The position numbers and the translations under genes are program-made. DNA of 38,416 nucleotides from SAR324 cluster bacterium (GTDB lineage: Bacteria > SAR324 > XYD2-FULL-50-16). Shown here in pieces: positions 17,369-28,212 of this stretch (its first letter is position 1; each line of letters opens with the position of its first letter). The stretch lies in the NCBI GenBank assembly GCA_028280735.1, contig JANQLH010000250.1, positions 1 to 38,416 on the forward strand. The letters are read 5' to 3'. The notes beneath the pieces are model-generated. The model had not been told where the DNA came from and searched no databases. It saw only the letters and a program-made list of their open reading frames with translations.

Positions 17369-17569
17369 TTAGATGACAGTCACATTTGTAGCAGCAGGGC
17401 CTTTCTGACCTTCTTCAATTTCAAATGAAACCCTGTCACCTTCCTGCAAAGATTTGAAACCTGATCCATTGATCGCAGAATGATGAACGAACACGTCCTT
17501 TCCGCCTTCTCTCTCGATAAAACCAAATCCTTTGCTTTCATTAAACCATTTAACAGTACCTTCAATCAT
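17369..17569 (-). CDS. Cold-shock domain protein (CspA family)
   Basis: [66 protein letters not shown]. Confidence 0.95.
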   Translation of the reverse strand: MIEGTVKWFNESKGFGFIEREGGKDVFVHHSAINGSGFKSLQEGDRVSFEIEEGQKGPAATNVTVI

Positions 17570-17952
17570 TGTGGATACTCCATATAAAATATTTAAAAAC
17601 ACTAACGTCCAGCATCCACTTAAATCACAAATGGTACTTTCAATCAGAATATATCCGGATTCAACCGGGTAAAATTTTCAAGTTTTGTCACTCAAAGAAC
17701 CAGTTTACCAGAGAAATTCCGGAATCCCCAGCATTATTATTGCTTTGTTGTAAGATCTTGTCTTTTATTACTAAATATCACCACAAGCGCATATTAATTC
17801 AACAGGTTTAAGAGGGAGAAGGAGCTTGCTGATGTTTTCTCCGGAATCCGCTTCCGGATGAAATTATTGGATTTTCCCGGGTTTTTGCGAGTCAGCACCC
17901 GAGCTACGACATGGATGGAGCAGTGGGATGATCCGTATGTGGGGCAAAATGA

Positions 17953-18543
17953 TCAGCTGAGTTCATTGAGGGATTTATAAAAGGCATAATCCATAGGTCC
18001 GAATTCCAGGTTGACGATCCAAGGCACAGGGTACCATGTTTCGTACCTTAAACGACGAATAAACACCTGTGTATGCTCTAGTTTCACGAGGCATTTGACA
18101 ATCTGATCGATGGTAAACTCCTTCCCTGCTTTTTTGGAGTTATCCCGAACAATGGTTAACAGTTGTGAGATGCGTTCCGATTCTATTTCGTAAAACCCAC
18201 CCGCTTTGAACTCCAGAGACAAAGATTGAATGACAATGTGTTTGATTTCATTGTCCAAGAGGTTGGGTAAAGGCAGTTTCACCGTGGAACCATCATCCAG
18301 AAGGGAATGGGTTTGCCTTAAGCAAATAGAATAGGTCTGATCACGAAAAACAAATTCACTGAAATGATCTCTTTGCTCAAACTGTCTGTTTAGAAAAAAA
18401 CAGGGCGTAGTTGCAAACAATGGGAGCTGAAGCAAGAAATCCTTGTATTCCTTGTCTGAAATTCGCAGAAAATTTGTTGAGGCATAAGTTTGGGAGATAT
18501 GAGTGGGCAGCATATCAATCCGTGTCTGAGTTTCCATATTCAT
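17953..18543 (-). CDS. Hypothetical protein
   Basis: 196-aa ORF with a plausible amino-acid composition. No recognised family. Confidence 0.45.
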   Translation of the reverse strand: MNMETQTRIDMLPTHISQTYASTNFLRISDKEYKDFLLQLPLFATTPCFFLNRQFEQRDHFSEFVFRDQTYSICLRQTHSLLDDGSTVKLPLPNLLDNEIKHIVIQSLSLEFKAGGFYEIESERISQLLTIVRDNSKKAGKEFTIDQIVKCLVKLEHTQVFIRRLRYETWYPVPWIVNLEFGPMDYAFYKSLNELS

Positions 18544-19281
18544 ATATCAAACCTGGTGTTTTTTAAAATCAGCGTGATGGGATTGTATTTGCTGTATCTT
18601 TTTTGCTGTTTCCTTCACGCTGCTTTCTTTCGCCCCGGAATATCGACCTTGCACAAAATTACAGGGGCAAATGGAAGTCATTATCTACCAGTAAAATATC
18701 GCTTGTTCAAGATTTATTATTTTTATAGGCCAGCTGCGATAAACGAATAAGCCTGTATTGAAGGAAAATAATATGATAGCTTTTAGCGAAAAAACCACCG
18801 CTGCCTTTCGAAATTTTCCGGATACTTTTTTTTCCGCATCGATCTACAAAGGGACATGTCACCTCAATAAAATATTGCGTTTTAAAGACTAATCCGAATA
18901 AAATTAGGAAAATTCGCTATATAGTGCCTGAACGAAAACCAATTTAATCCTTACCATTAAAGGATTTAAAAGCTTTGTGGTACTTCGAGTATAGTGTATT
19001 CAGCGATCAGCTCTCAACCGGTTATTACTGACAGCACGTTAATCCTCAAGGTGAATTCAGGCATCCGGGGCTGGATAGGGCTTGCCCGACTTTTTGTTCA
19101 GGCGTTATATAGGGCTATTCTATCACAAAAACCATGCAACAGCCCGGGGTTATGTTTCAAAGGCATTGCAACACTCCAGCCAGGGGTTTCTGCGGTAGTT
19201 TTGATTTTATTAACAGATCTTCATCCAATCGAGTAAAACTGAAATACTCGCTGAGTTTCCTTAGAAGAAACCCACAGAATT

Positions 19282-22200
19282 ATGGAAGACATTCCAGGAT
19301 TAGAAATTAAAGAGTGTATTTACGAAAGCCAGAGAGTGTCCGTATACAAAGGTGTTGACTTCCGACAGTCCTTACCTGTGATCATCAAAATACCCGCTGC
19401 TTACACCTTCAGTGCCGAGTCACTGGCCAGAATCGAACGGGAATTTCTGTTGGGCAGTCAAATTAACTCTCCGGGGATTATCAGAATGTATTCCCTGGAA
19501 CCTGTAGGACATAATAAAGCCATAGTCATGGAGGACTTTGGGGGAATTTCCCTGAAAAAGCACCTGGTTACCGTCAAACTCGGGCTTGCCGAGTTCCTAA
19601 ACCTGGCTGTTTCCCTTGCGGACATTGTGAATCAGCTGCATCACCACCAGATTATCCATAGAGATATCAAACCCTCCAACATTTTGATCGATCCTCAAAC
19701 CGGGGAACTCAAGCTGATAGACCTTAGTCTGGCCCATAAACTCTCGGCTCATTCCCGTATTCCCTTCGTTCAATCAAAACTGGAAGGGTCACTGGAATAT
19801 TTACCTCCTGAGCAGACGGGTCGGGTTAACAGGTCAGTAGGATTTCATTCCGATTTGTACTCACTGGGAGCCACGTTTTACGAAATGCTGACCGGCCGAC
19901 CACCTTTTGCAATTGCAGATCCGGTCAGCCTGGTGCATGCTCATATTGCAAAAATCCCCGATCCCATTGAAGCGGATTTCCGGATTCCTGAGATTGTTTC
20001 GGATATCGTGTTCAAACTCCTTTCCAAAATGGCTGAGGACCGGTACCAGGAGGCAGTTGGACTAAAGCACGACTTGGAAAAGTGCCAGATCACGCTGAAG
20101 AATGGAAAACAACTGGAAAGTTTTGCCTTGGGAGAAAGGGATCTTCCGAGACATTTTCGAATTCCGGAAAAGATTTATGGCAGGGAGAGGGAGTTATCCT
20201 GCCTGATCGATTCCTTTCTGGAAACCGTGCAGGGCGATACGCGAGTTGTCTTTCTTTCAGGCAGGGAAGGAATCGGGAAAGCCAAATTAGCCGATGAGAT
20301 GAAACGACTAACCATGGAACAAAATGGTTATTTTGTTACCGGAAGATCAGATAAGACCAGCAATCCAACCCCATACAAAGCTTTCACCCAGGTTTTCGAA
20401 GACCTGCTCCAGCTTTTGTTGGCAGATTCACCGGGAAAACTTGAAAGTTTAAAAAAATATATTCTTACCAGCTTAGATGAGCAGTTTTCCGAATTTACCG
20501 GACTTATTCCAAGCCTGGAACTGATTATGGGAAAATCGATCCAAGCGGCTCTAACAGAATCACAGACAAGTTCTCACAGGTTTATCTCGGGAATGATCGG
20601 ATTTTTGCAATTTGTTTCCTCACCGGATACACCACTTGTCATTTATCTGGAAGATATTCAGTGGATGACTGAATCATCGAAAAGACTTCTTGCAGACTTG
20701 CTGAAAGAACCTGACTTATCCAATATTCTGTTCATAGCTTCTTATCGTTCCACCGCTCCGGAAGCAGCAGAGATTGAAAGCCTGATTGATGAAGTACGAC
20801 AAAACTTTAAAGAGAGAATAACCGAACTGGAAATAGAACCCTTGAAGCTTCCGGACATCAACCGGCTTTTGTCTGACATGTTTCACGCCAAATCCACTGA
20901 AACCAAGGAGTTGGCGCAACTGGTCAAGCAAAAAACCAACGGTATTCCTTTCTTTATGGTTGATTATTTAAATAGGCTGGCCCGAAAAGAAATCATTTAT
21001 TTTGATAAGGAAAGGATTAAGTGGAAATGGAATATTAGCGGTGCCAGAAGACAGAAAGCCTCCATAAACGTGGTCGAATCCATGCTTGAGCAGTATACGG
21101 ATCTTCCTGGTCCGACTAGAGACTATTTAAGCGCTGCATCATGTATGGGAAACTTCTTTGAAACCAATTTGCTCTCCAAAGTCTTGGGTGTTGAAACATT
21201 CGAATTGATCCCGATGATCAAAAAAGCGGCTGATTTAGGTTTGATAAACCAGCAAGGGGAGACCTTTAATAAAGACAATCCCAATATTCTTTACCGTTTT
21301 TCTCATCCGGATATTAAACAGGGAATCTATAAACAATTAGACGGTGAAAAACAAACTGAATTTCACCTGAAGACCGGCAGGTTGCTTTTGGAGGAACTCT
21401 CAACAGAGCAGCAGGAGGAAAAGCTGTTCGACATAGTGAATCACTTAAACCTGGCTGGTGATTCCATCGAAGATCCGGCTGAATCAGTAAGACTGTCGCA
21501 CTTGAACCTTCGGGCCTGTAAAAAGGCCCGTTCATCCGCTGCTTTCGAATTCGCTTCAAAATTCGTCGACAAGGGGCTTTCGTTCCTGCCTGCTGATCAT
21601 TGGGAGAAGCATTACAAATTATCCTTACAACTATTCCGCGAAAAAGCGATCTCGGAATACTTTGCCCAAAGGGATGAGACTGCAGCTACCATGTTTGGAA
21701 GCATTCTGGAGCACGCCAAAACAAAACTGGATAAGTTCGATGTTTATATGGACTGGATAAAGCAAGTGAAGTCCAGAAGCGACTATCCAACTGCCTCCCA
21801 GAGGATCTTGGAATGCCTCCGTACCATAGGAGTTGACATTCCGGATTCAAAGGAAGACCTGCACAATGCTCTTGAGGAGGAACAAGGGAAGATTAACACA
21901 CTCCTGGAGAAAGCAGACCTTTCAGAACAGCTCAATCGACCGGATATGACCGATCCTTACCAGTTGGCTGTCGTGAAAATTCTAGTTGAGGTTGGTATTG
22001 AATCACTGTTTATCGACGGAGATTATTTCATGACTGCACTATTGGGATCAAAAGGGGTCAGTTTGATATTGGAGTATGGGCACAGCATTTACTCCTCCTA
22101 TCTCTTTGCATTTTTGGCAAATTCGATGGTATTTCGGAAACAATACAGAATTGCGGAAGAAATAGGGCAACTGGCGTTAAAAATATCCGGTAAATATCCA

Positions 22201-25062
22201 AACCCTTACGTAGATCGCAGAATGTTTCTTGAATATTCTGCCTTTGTCCAACCATTTAACGGGCACTTAAATGAGTGCAATGAGCAGTTTCAAGCTTATT
22301 TTAAATCAGGACTGAAACAAGGAGACTTCGACAGCGCCAGCAATATTCTGTGGCACGAAATGCTAAATGATTTCATTATCGGAAAAAATGTTCGGCAGAT
22401 ATATGAAACCAACAAGCACAACATGAATTACATTGAACGATACAAGCATCTTTCCAAACCACTGTTGGGGCTGTTTGAGATACATATCAAACAATATGTG
22501 GGGATACTCGCAGACGAAAAGGGTAACCAGGGTGATTTTTTTAGATCAGAGCGTTTTAAGCTGATCAGTAAGAGTCCCTCCGGCGTCACTGTATACTATC
22601 TTTTAACATTAATGCAGCTCTACCTTTCGGGCCTGTATGAGCAGATGGCAATCTACGCTAAAAAAAACATTGCAGATAAGGCCATCCTTTCCACCTCATG
22701 GGTATACAGCCATTACTCACTGTTCTATTTTGCCATAGCCCTTTTGAAAGATTACAGGGCCGGAACCTTTACAAACCCCCAGGATTACAGGTTTTACGAT
22801 AAGATTGAGATGATTCGCTCTGAATTTAAAGATTACTCAAAAGCCTGCAGGGAGAATTTTGAAGCGGCTTACCTGATTATCGAAGCCGAGCTGGCAAGAA
22901 ACAAAGGAGATGACGTATCCGCCATGAAACTTTATAGCCGGGCTATAGAGTCAGCTTACAATTCCGGTTTTATCAGTTTCGAAGCAATTGCCAACGAACT
23001 GGCCGCCGAGTTTTATCGTACGCATGGAATTAAGGAGGTCTGCGCCGTTCATATTGGAAAAGCTATTCAACTATACAGACTTTGGGGCATTAGAGATAAA
23101 GTGGAATTTCTGAATAAGGAGTTCGCAGATTTTTTAATCCTGGGGAGGAGAAGCTTATCCTCTGCCCAGGACTCGGTATCCTCTCTGCACGGCAGTCAAA
23201 CTCATGAATCATTAACGGAACGAATTGATCTGACATCGATTATTCAGGCATCCCGCGCACTTTCCAGTGAAATGGTGCTGGATCGCCTGATCGAAAATCT
23301 ATTAAAGATTATGATTGAGAATTCCGGTGCTCAAAAGGGCGTCTTGATCATGGATAAGGAAAATGAACTGGTAGTTGAGGCAGAAGGGTTAATGGAACTG
23401 GATAAAGTACGTTACTTCCCTTCAACACCCTTGCTTGAATCAAACATTATCCCGCATTCAATTATCGGCTATGTCCACAGGACGGCTGAAACACTGGTGT
23501 TGGACGACGTCTCCAAGGAACATCGTTATCAAAAGGATATTTACATTCAAAATCGCCAGCCTAAATCGATCTTATGCCTGCCGGTTATTCATTCACAAAA
23601 GCTGCTGGCTGTTCTCTATTTTGAAAACTATCTCAGTACCGGAATTTTTTCACCTGAACGGATCAAAACTCTTGAAATTCTGGCCTCGCAGGCTGCTATC
23701 TCCGTCCAAAACGCTTCGATCTATAACGATCTTTTAAAAGAGGTCTCTGAAAGAAGACAGGCGGAAGAAAGCCTGAGAAGCAGCGAGAAAAAATACCGCT
23801 TGGTTACTGAAAACACCAATATTGTTATCTGGACTATGAATGCAGGAGGCGAGTTTACATTCATCAGTCCATCCATCACCAGGCTGATTGGTTATACTCC
23901 TGAGGAATTCGTCCGTTTAAAAACAACAGATTATCTTACTGTCGACGCAAACAAGATGGTGACTGCGGCATTTAATGAAAGTGCCCTCAATCTGAAAAAG
24001 GGAAGCGAGCAAAAAATAAACCTGCAATTGGAGTGTATTCGTAAAGACGGAACCAGTTTTTGGGGTGAATTACAAATGAAGAGCTCTATCTTTGGTGAAG
24101 AAGCGGAGCCTAGCTACATAGGAGTGCTGAGGGATATTACCACGCACAAGAAAGCCGAGGATGAACTGGCTAACTACAGGGAACATTTGGAAGATTTGGT
24201 GGAAGAACGCTCCAAGCAATTAAAAAATGCTCAAAAAGAGCTATTGGAAAAAGCGCATCGAGCAGGGATGGCCGATATCGCAGCTGATATTCTTCACAAT
24301 ATCGGAAATATCCTCAACAGTGCTCATGTATCCTTGCAATCCCTGGAAAAAATGTCTTCATCTCCAGGTTTATCTGATCTTCAGAGAGCCAACCAATTGT
24401 TGGATGAAAACATGGATTCCCTTGAATCGTTTATTTTGGAAGACCCGAAAGGAATTTTACTGCTTCAGTATTATTCAATGGTGGAACAAGAGCTGAATGA
24501 AGAAATGACAGTTTACCACGCTGATGTAAAAAGATTGGGAGAAAAGTTGGAAATGATATCAACCGCTATCAACACACAGAAAAACTATATTGGCATTGAA
24601 TCGCAAAATGAGTTGCTTGAGCTTTCCCAGGTTGTGGAAGACATTATCACCATTCAAGCCGGATTGATTGAGCGAAATGGTGTGCGAATCATCAACAAGG
24701 TAAAGCCGATGCAAAGCATTCCCATTCAAAAAGTCAAACTCATGCACATTTTAATCAGTATTATCAATAATTCAGTTGATGCCATGATCGATCTGTCTCC
24801 GGAAAACAGGCAGATATTGGTACAAGGTGAAGAAAACGAGGATTGTGTTGTGCTCAGAATTTCGGATAAAGGGAAGGGAATAAAGCAGGAAAATCTAACC
24901 AGGATTTTCACACAGGGTTATACCTCCAAACGGGACAGCCAGGGATATGCGCTTCATACCTGTGCAAACTATATGGCTGATATGAGCGGTTCAATCAGTG
25001 CAGAGAGTGATGGGATTGACCAGGGTGCCACCTTTATCCTGAGTTTCAAAAAACAGGCTTAA
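19282..25062 (+). CDS. Hybrid Ser/Thr protein kinase - AAA ATPase - GAF - PAS - histidine kinase (1926 aa)
   Basis: HRDIKPSN kinase loop, GREGIGKAKL P-loop position, YLEDIQW Walker B, GAF region (SALSSEMVLDRLIENLLKIM...), PAS (YRLVTENTNIVIWTMN), LHNIGNILNS phosphoacceptor box, INNSVDAM N box. Confidence 0.88.
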   Translation: MEDIPGLEIKECIYESQRVSVYKGVDFRQSLPVIIKIPAAYTFSAESLARIEREFLLGSQINSPGIIRMYSLEPVGHNKAIVMEDFGGISLKKHLVTVKLGLAEFLNLAVSLADIVNQLHHHQIIHRDIKPSNILIDPQTGELKLIDLSLAHKLSAHSRIPFVQSKLEGSLEYLPPEQTGRVNRSVGFHSDLYSLGATFYEMLTGRPPFAIADPVSLVHAHIAKIPDPIEADFRIPEIVSDIVFKLLSKMAEDRYQEAVGLKHDLEKCQITLKNGKQLESFALGERDLPRHFRIPEKIYGRERELSCLIDSFLETVQGDTRVVFLSGREGIGKAKLADEMKRLTMEQNGYFVTGRSDKTSNPTPYKAFTQVFEDLLQLLLADSPGKLESLKKYILTSLDEQFSEFTGLIPSLELIMGKSIQAALTESQTSSHRFISGMIGFLQFVSSPDTPLVIYLEDIQWMTESSKRLLADLLKEPDLSNILFIASYRSTAPEAAEIESLIDEVRQNFKERITELEIEPLKLPDINRLLSDMFHAKSTETKELAQLVKQKTNGIPFFMVDYLNRLARKEIIYFDKERIKWKWNISGARRQKASINVVESMLEQYTDLPGPTRDYLSAASCMGNFFETNLLSKVLGVETFELIPMIKKAADLGLINQQGETFNKDNPNILYRFSHPDIKQGIYKQLDGEKQTEFHLKTGRLLLEELSTEQQEEKLFDIVNHLNLAGDSIEDPAESVRLSHLNLRACKKARSSAAFEFASKFVDKGLSFLPADHWEKHYKLSLQLFREKAISEYFAQRDETAATMFGSILEHAKTKLDKFDVYMDWIKQVKSRSDYPTASQRILECLRTIGVDIPDSKEDLHNALEEEQGKINTLLEKADLSEQLNRPDMTDPYQLAVVKILVEVGIESLFIDGDYFMTALLGSKGVSLILEYGHSIYSSYLFAFLANSMVFRKQYRIAEEIGQLALKISGKYPNPYVDRRMFLEYSAFVQPFNGHLNECNEQFQAYFKSGLKQGDFDSASNILWHEMLNDFIIGKNVRQIYETNKHNMNYIERYKHLSKPLLGLFEIHIKQYVGILADEKGNQGDFFRSERFKLISKSPSGVTVYYLLTLMQLYLSGLYEQMAIYAKKNIADKAILSTSWVYSHYSLFYFAIALLKDYRAGTFTNPQDYRFYDKIEMIRSEFKDYSKACRENFEAAYLIIEAELARNKGDDVSAMKLYSRAIESAYNSGFISFEAIANELAAEFYRTHGIKEVCAVHIGKAIQLYRLWGIRDKVEFLNKEFADFLILGRRSLSSAQDSVSSLHGSQTHESLTERIDLTSIIQASRALSSEMVLDRLIENLLKIMIENSGAQKGVLIMDKENELVVEAEGLMELDKVRYFPSTPLLESNIIPHSIIGYVHRTAETLVLDDVSKEHRYQKDIYIQNRQPKSILCLPVIHSQKLLAVLYFENYLSTGIFSPERIKTLEILASQAAISVQNASIYNDLLKEVSERRQAEESLRSSEKKYRLVTENTNIVIWTMNAGGEFTFISPSITRLIGYTPEEFVRLKTTDYLTVDANKMVTAAFNESALNLKKGSEQKINLQLECIRKDGTSFWGELQMKSSIFGEEAEPSYIGVLRDITTHKKAEDELANYREHLEDLVEERSKQLKNAQKELLEKAHRAGMADIAADILHNIGNILNSAHVSLQSLEKMSSSPGLSDLQRANQLLDENMDSLESFILEDPKGILLLQYYSMVEQELNEEMTVYHADVKRLGEKLEMISTAINTQKNYIGIESQNELLELSQVVEDIITIQAGLIERNGVRIINKVKPMQSIPIQKVKLMHILISIINNSVDAMIDLSPENRQILVQGEENEDCVVLRISDKGKGIKQENLTRIFTQGYTSKRDSQGYALHTCANYMADMSGSISAESDGIDQGATFILSFKKQA

Positions 25063-25150
25063 CATCGCTCCAAAAAATCATTCCCCGCCATTCCCAAGCA
25101 GACATCATGTCATGACCCTGGTATGAGTCGCTTCCTGGAATACGCCCGAG

Positions 25151-28100
25151 TTAACCGTTCCTGAGGGGAGATATTCGGCTGCCGTTGCGATCTGCAACGA
25201 TGTCCAGCCTGGTCGGTAACTGCTCCTTGAGCTCGGCCACATGGGAAATAACGCCAATCATCCTTCCTGTTGACTGGAGATCAACCAGGGTTCGTACTGC
25301 CAAATCAAGGGACTCCTGATCCAAACTGCCAAATCCTTCGTCAATAAACAGTGTATCCAACCTGATTCCCCCAGCGTAACTTTGTACTATGTCGGAGAGA
25401 CCAAGGGCCATTGAAAGTGCTGCCATGAAACTCTCACCTCCGGAAAGAGTCGCAACAGGTCGGGTTTTTCCGGAATAGGAGTCTTCCACCGCCAAATCCA
25501 GACCGGATACTCTCCGTCGATCAAGTCCTTCATCAGTTCGTAACAGTTGATAGCGTCCCTTGCTCATGATTTTCAAGCGATGACTTGCTTCGATCAGTAC
25601 ATCATCCAGTAAAACGCTGAGAACGAATCGTTGAAGACTGATTTTTTTACCTGTCTGACCATTGGCTACATCACTTAAAGTCCCGATTAGAGCGTATTTG
25701 GCTTCAAGGCTCTTCTTATTTGCAGCTGCTTTTTCCAGCCTTTCATTAGCAACAGTCAGTTGTGTATAGCGTTTGTCCAGATCCTGCCAGATATTTTCAG
25801 CCTTGGTTTTTTCTGCGGCCAGCTTCTCAAGGCTCTCTTCCAGTTGCTTCAAATCGGGCTTCAGCTTTCCTTCGAGTTCCTTATTTTGATGGTTCAAAGC
25901 ACCCCTGGTGGAGGTAACCTCGGATTCATACTTCTCCAACTCCTGTTTTAAATCTTTCAGGTCGGTATCATCCATCAAAGCCTCTTCAAAAGAAGCTTCA
26001 GATGCGAAGTTGCTCTTTTCCAGGGCTTGCCGCCATTTGTCTTTCGCTTTTTTATGTACTTCTACAGCTTTTTGATAGATATCTTTGGCTGAATTGAGCG
26101 AAGCCGTGGCAGATTGCATTTCTCCATGTTTTTTCTGATGGTTTTTGCGAATATTTTCAATTGCCTGCTCTTGTTTCTTAATTTCGTTCTTTTTTTTCGA
26201 CAATGATTTCCGCAGGGCATCGGGTTGCCTGAATTCTTCCGGTAGCTCCTTCATCGCTGCATCCACACGAACCTTAATCCCGACCAACTCCTCTTTTTTT
26301 ATATCGTACTTCTTTTTAATTTCTTCCAACTCTTTTCCAAGCTGCTCCTCCTCCTTTTTTTGTTCGTTGAGCTTGGAACCAAGATCAGCTGCCTGTGTTT
26401 GTTGCTTTAACAATGCCTGCACAGACTCATCTAGCTGTTTTTGCTGTTTTTTTAGTTCCGCAAAATCGGTCTTGGCATATGGGCCTAGTTTTTCTTCGGA
26501 TGCCGAGACTTCGCCCTGTAGGCTTTTATCTTCTCCCAATACCTGTTTGTAATCTTCTCTTGCTTTTATTAATCTTTCCGTGGTGAGTTGCTTGCTTTTT
26601 CTGGCTGCTTCCAGCTCCTCCCTGGATGGTGCGTCATACTGATTTTCTGCAGGTTTCGGGTGATCGGTGCTGCCACAAACCGGGCAGGGTTGATCCGCTT
26701 CCAGTTGCTTAGCCAGGATTGCTGCCTGCCCTTGATGCCATTTCAATTCTAAAAGTTGGAGCTCATTTTGCTTCTTTTTGTCCGTTTCAGACAGTTGCTT
26801 ACCGTGCCGCTCCGCATTCAGCAGCTGTGTGTTTAATTCTTTTAATTTTGATCGTTTTGCTTCAAGTTCAAACCTGGCTGTTACTTTACCTTCAAGGTCT
26901 TGCAAGGCGAGCTGCTGTTGGGGCAAACCGGTTAGCGATTCTTGCATACTCTGCAATACTGATTCCGAATGCTCCCTGAGTTTTTTTGTTTTTTCCAATG
27001 CCTGCCCTGCAGATGTGACTTTGCCCAACAAGTCCTTTTCTTCCTGCGATACCGTTTCCAGGTTTTTTTGAACTTCTAAAAGCTTGCCTGCACGATCTTC
27101 ATAACTGCTTACTACATTCAGTTCCTGTTTCAGTTTATCCAAACCGCTTTGTAGAGTGTTGAGCTTTTTTAACTCTTGCTCGGCTTTGTCCAGCGCTTTG
27201 TGTGCCTTTTTTTCCGTTGCTTTTGAGGCTTCCTGGTTCTCTAATGCCGATGTGCTTTCGGATTCACGGCGAGCCAGCTCTTCTCGAACGGATTTAATAA
27301 TGTTCGCCTTTTCCGCCTGTTGCAGTTCGTTGGATTTCTTAGTGACTTCCGGTTGCAGTCTGGTTAATGCCTCCAGTTTTTTATTTGTTTCATCCAGTTG
27401 TTTAAACTGTTCAACCAGGTTTTTGGCTGACTGCAAATGTTTGCTGGCATCCAGGAATGCCTGATCCCTGGCCTGTTTGTTTTTTTCCGCTTGCCGGCGT
27501 TCAGGAGTTATTGTTTTTAGTTCTTCTTCCAAACCCGCTTTATTTTCATGCCCTGCGGCTTCCAGGTGGATACCAATGGTTTTATTGAATTCTTCTACTT
27601 CAGCTTTGATTCCAGCCGAACGGTCTTTAAGAATTTCTTCCAATCGTTTGTATATTCGAGTCTGAAACAAGTTGCTGAATATCTGTTCCCTCTCGCTGGA
27701 ACCGGCCATAAGCAATTGTCGGAACTTACCCTGGGGTAAAACCATGACTTGTCTGAACTGATCTGCGTTCAGGCCGGTGATTTTCTCAATTTCCGCGGTG
27801 GCTTCCTTGACCTTGCCGGCAACAATAAGCTTTTCCTCGCCGCTTGGCATGATTTCAACCAACTCGGCCCTGGCTTTCTCCTCGGTAAATCCTTCACCCC
27901 GACTTTTAGGTCGCTGTTGCTCCGGAACTCTTTTTATCTTGTAAACCTTACCGCCAAGCTCAAATTCCAAGTATACTTCGGTCAGCAGAGCAGGGTCGGC
28001 CAGATCGCACCTCATCTGGTTTCCTTCCCGTTCATCACCTGTGCTTTTACCGTACAAGGCAAAACAGATCGCATCGAGTATTGTTGTTTTTCCGGAACCT

Positions 28101-28210
28101 GTCGGTCCGTTAATTAAGAATAGCGGGCTGTCACCCAAGTCCTTGAAGCGGATCTTCTCGATTGAAGGATAGGGTCCAAATGCTGTCATTTTCAAGAATA
28201 CGGGGCGCAT
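25151..28210 (-). CDS. sbcC: Exonuclease SbcC (Rad50-like SMC ATPase)
   Basis: INGPTGSGKTTILDAICFALYG Walker A, long coiled coil with CPVCGSTDHP zinc hook, TLSGGESFMAALSMALGLSDIVQ signature, LFIDEGFGSLD. Confidence 0.95.
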   Translation of the reverse strand: MRPVFLKMTAFGPYPSIEKIRFKDLGDSPLFLINGPTGSGKTTILDAICFALYGKSTGDEREGNQMRCDLADPALLTEVYLEFELGGKVYKIKRVPEQQRPKSRGEGFTEEKARAELVEIMPSGEEKLIVAGKVKEATAEIEKITGLNADQFRQVMVLPQGKFRQLLMAGSSEREQIFSNLFQTRIYKRLEEILKDRSAGIKAEVEEFNKTIGIHLEAAGHENKAGLEEELKTITPERRQAEKNKQARDQAFLDASKHLQSAKNLVEQFKQLDETNKKLEALTRLQPEVTKKSNELQQAEKANIIKSVREELARRESESTSALENQEASKATEKKAHKALDKAEQELKKLNTLQSGLDKLKQELNVVSSYEDRAGKLLEVQKNLETVSQEEKDLLGKVTSAGQALEKTKKLREHSESVLQSMQESLTGLPQQQLALQDLEGKVTARFELEAKRSKLKELNTQLLNAERHGKQLSETDKKKQNELQLLELKWHQGQAAILAKQLEADQPCPVCGSTDHPKPAENQYDAPSREELEAARKSKQLTTERLIKAREDYKQVLGEDKSLQGEVSASEEKLGPYAKTDFAELKKQQKQLDESVQALLKQQTQAADLGSKLNEQKKEEEQLGKELEEIKKKYDIKKEELVGIKVRVDAAMKELPEEFRQPDALRKSLSKKKNEIKKQEQAIENIRKNHQKKHGEMQSATASLNSAKDIYQKAVEVHKKAKDKWRQALEKSNFASEASFEEALMDDTDLKDLKQELEKYESEVTSTRGALNHQNKELEGKLKPDLKQLEESLEKLAAEKTKAENIWQDLDKRYTQLTVANERLEKAAANKKSLEAKYALIGTLSDVANGQTGKKISLQRFVLSVLLDDVLIEASHRLKIMSKGRYQLLRTDEGLDRRRVSGLDLAVEDSYSGKTRPVATLSGGESFMAALSMALGLSDIVQSYAGGIRLDTLFIDEGFGSLDQESLDLAVRTLVDLQSTGRMIGVISHVAELKEQLPTRLDIVADRNGSRISPLRNG

Positions 28211-28212
28211 AA

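Noticed and set aside
18994-19236. 80-aa ORF before the hybrid kinase
   Set aside because: No RBS, no domain, atypical composition; probably intergenic.
26145-26552. 135-aa Ser/Phe-rich ORF antisense to sbcC
   Set aside because: Low-complexity mirror of the SbcC coiled-coil codons.
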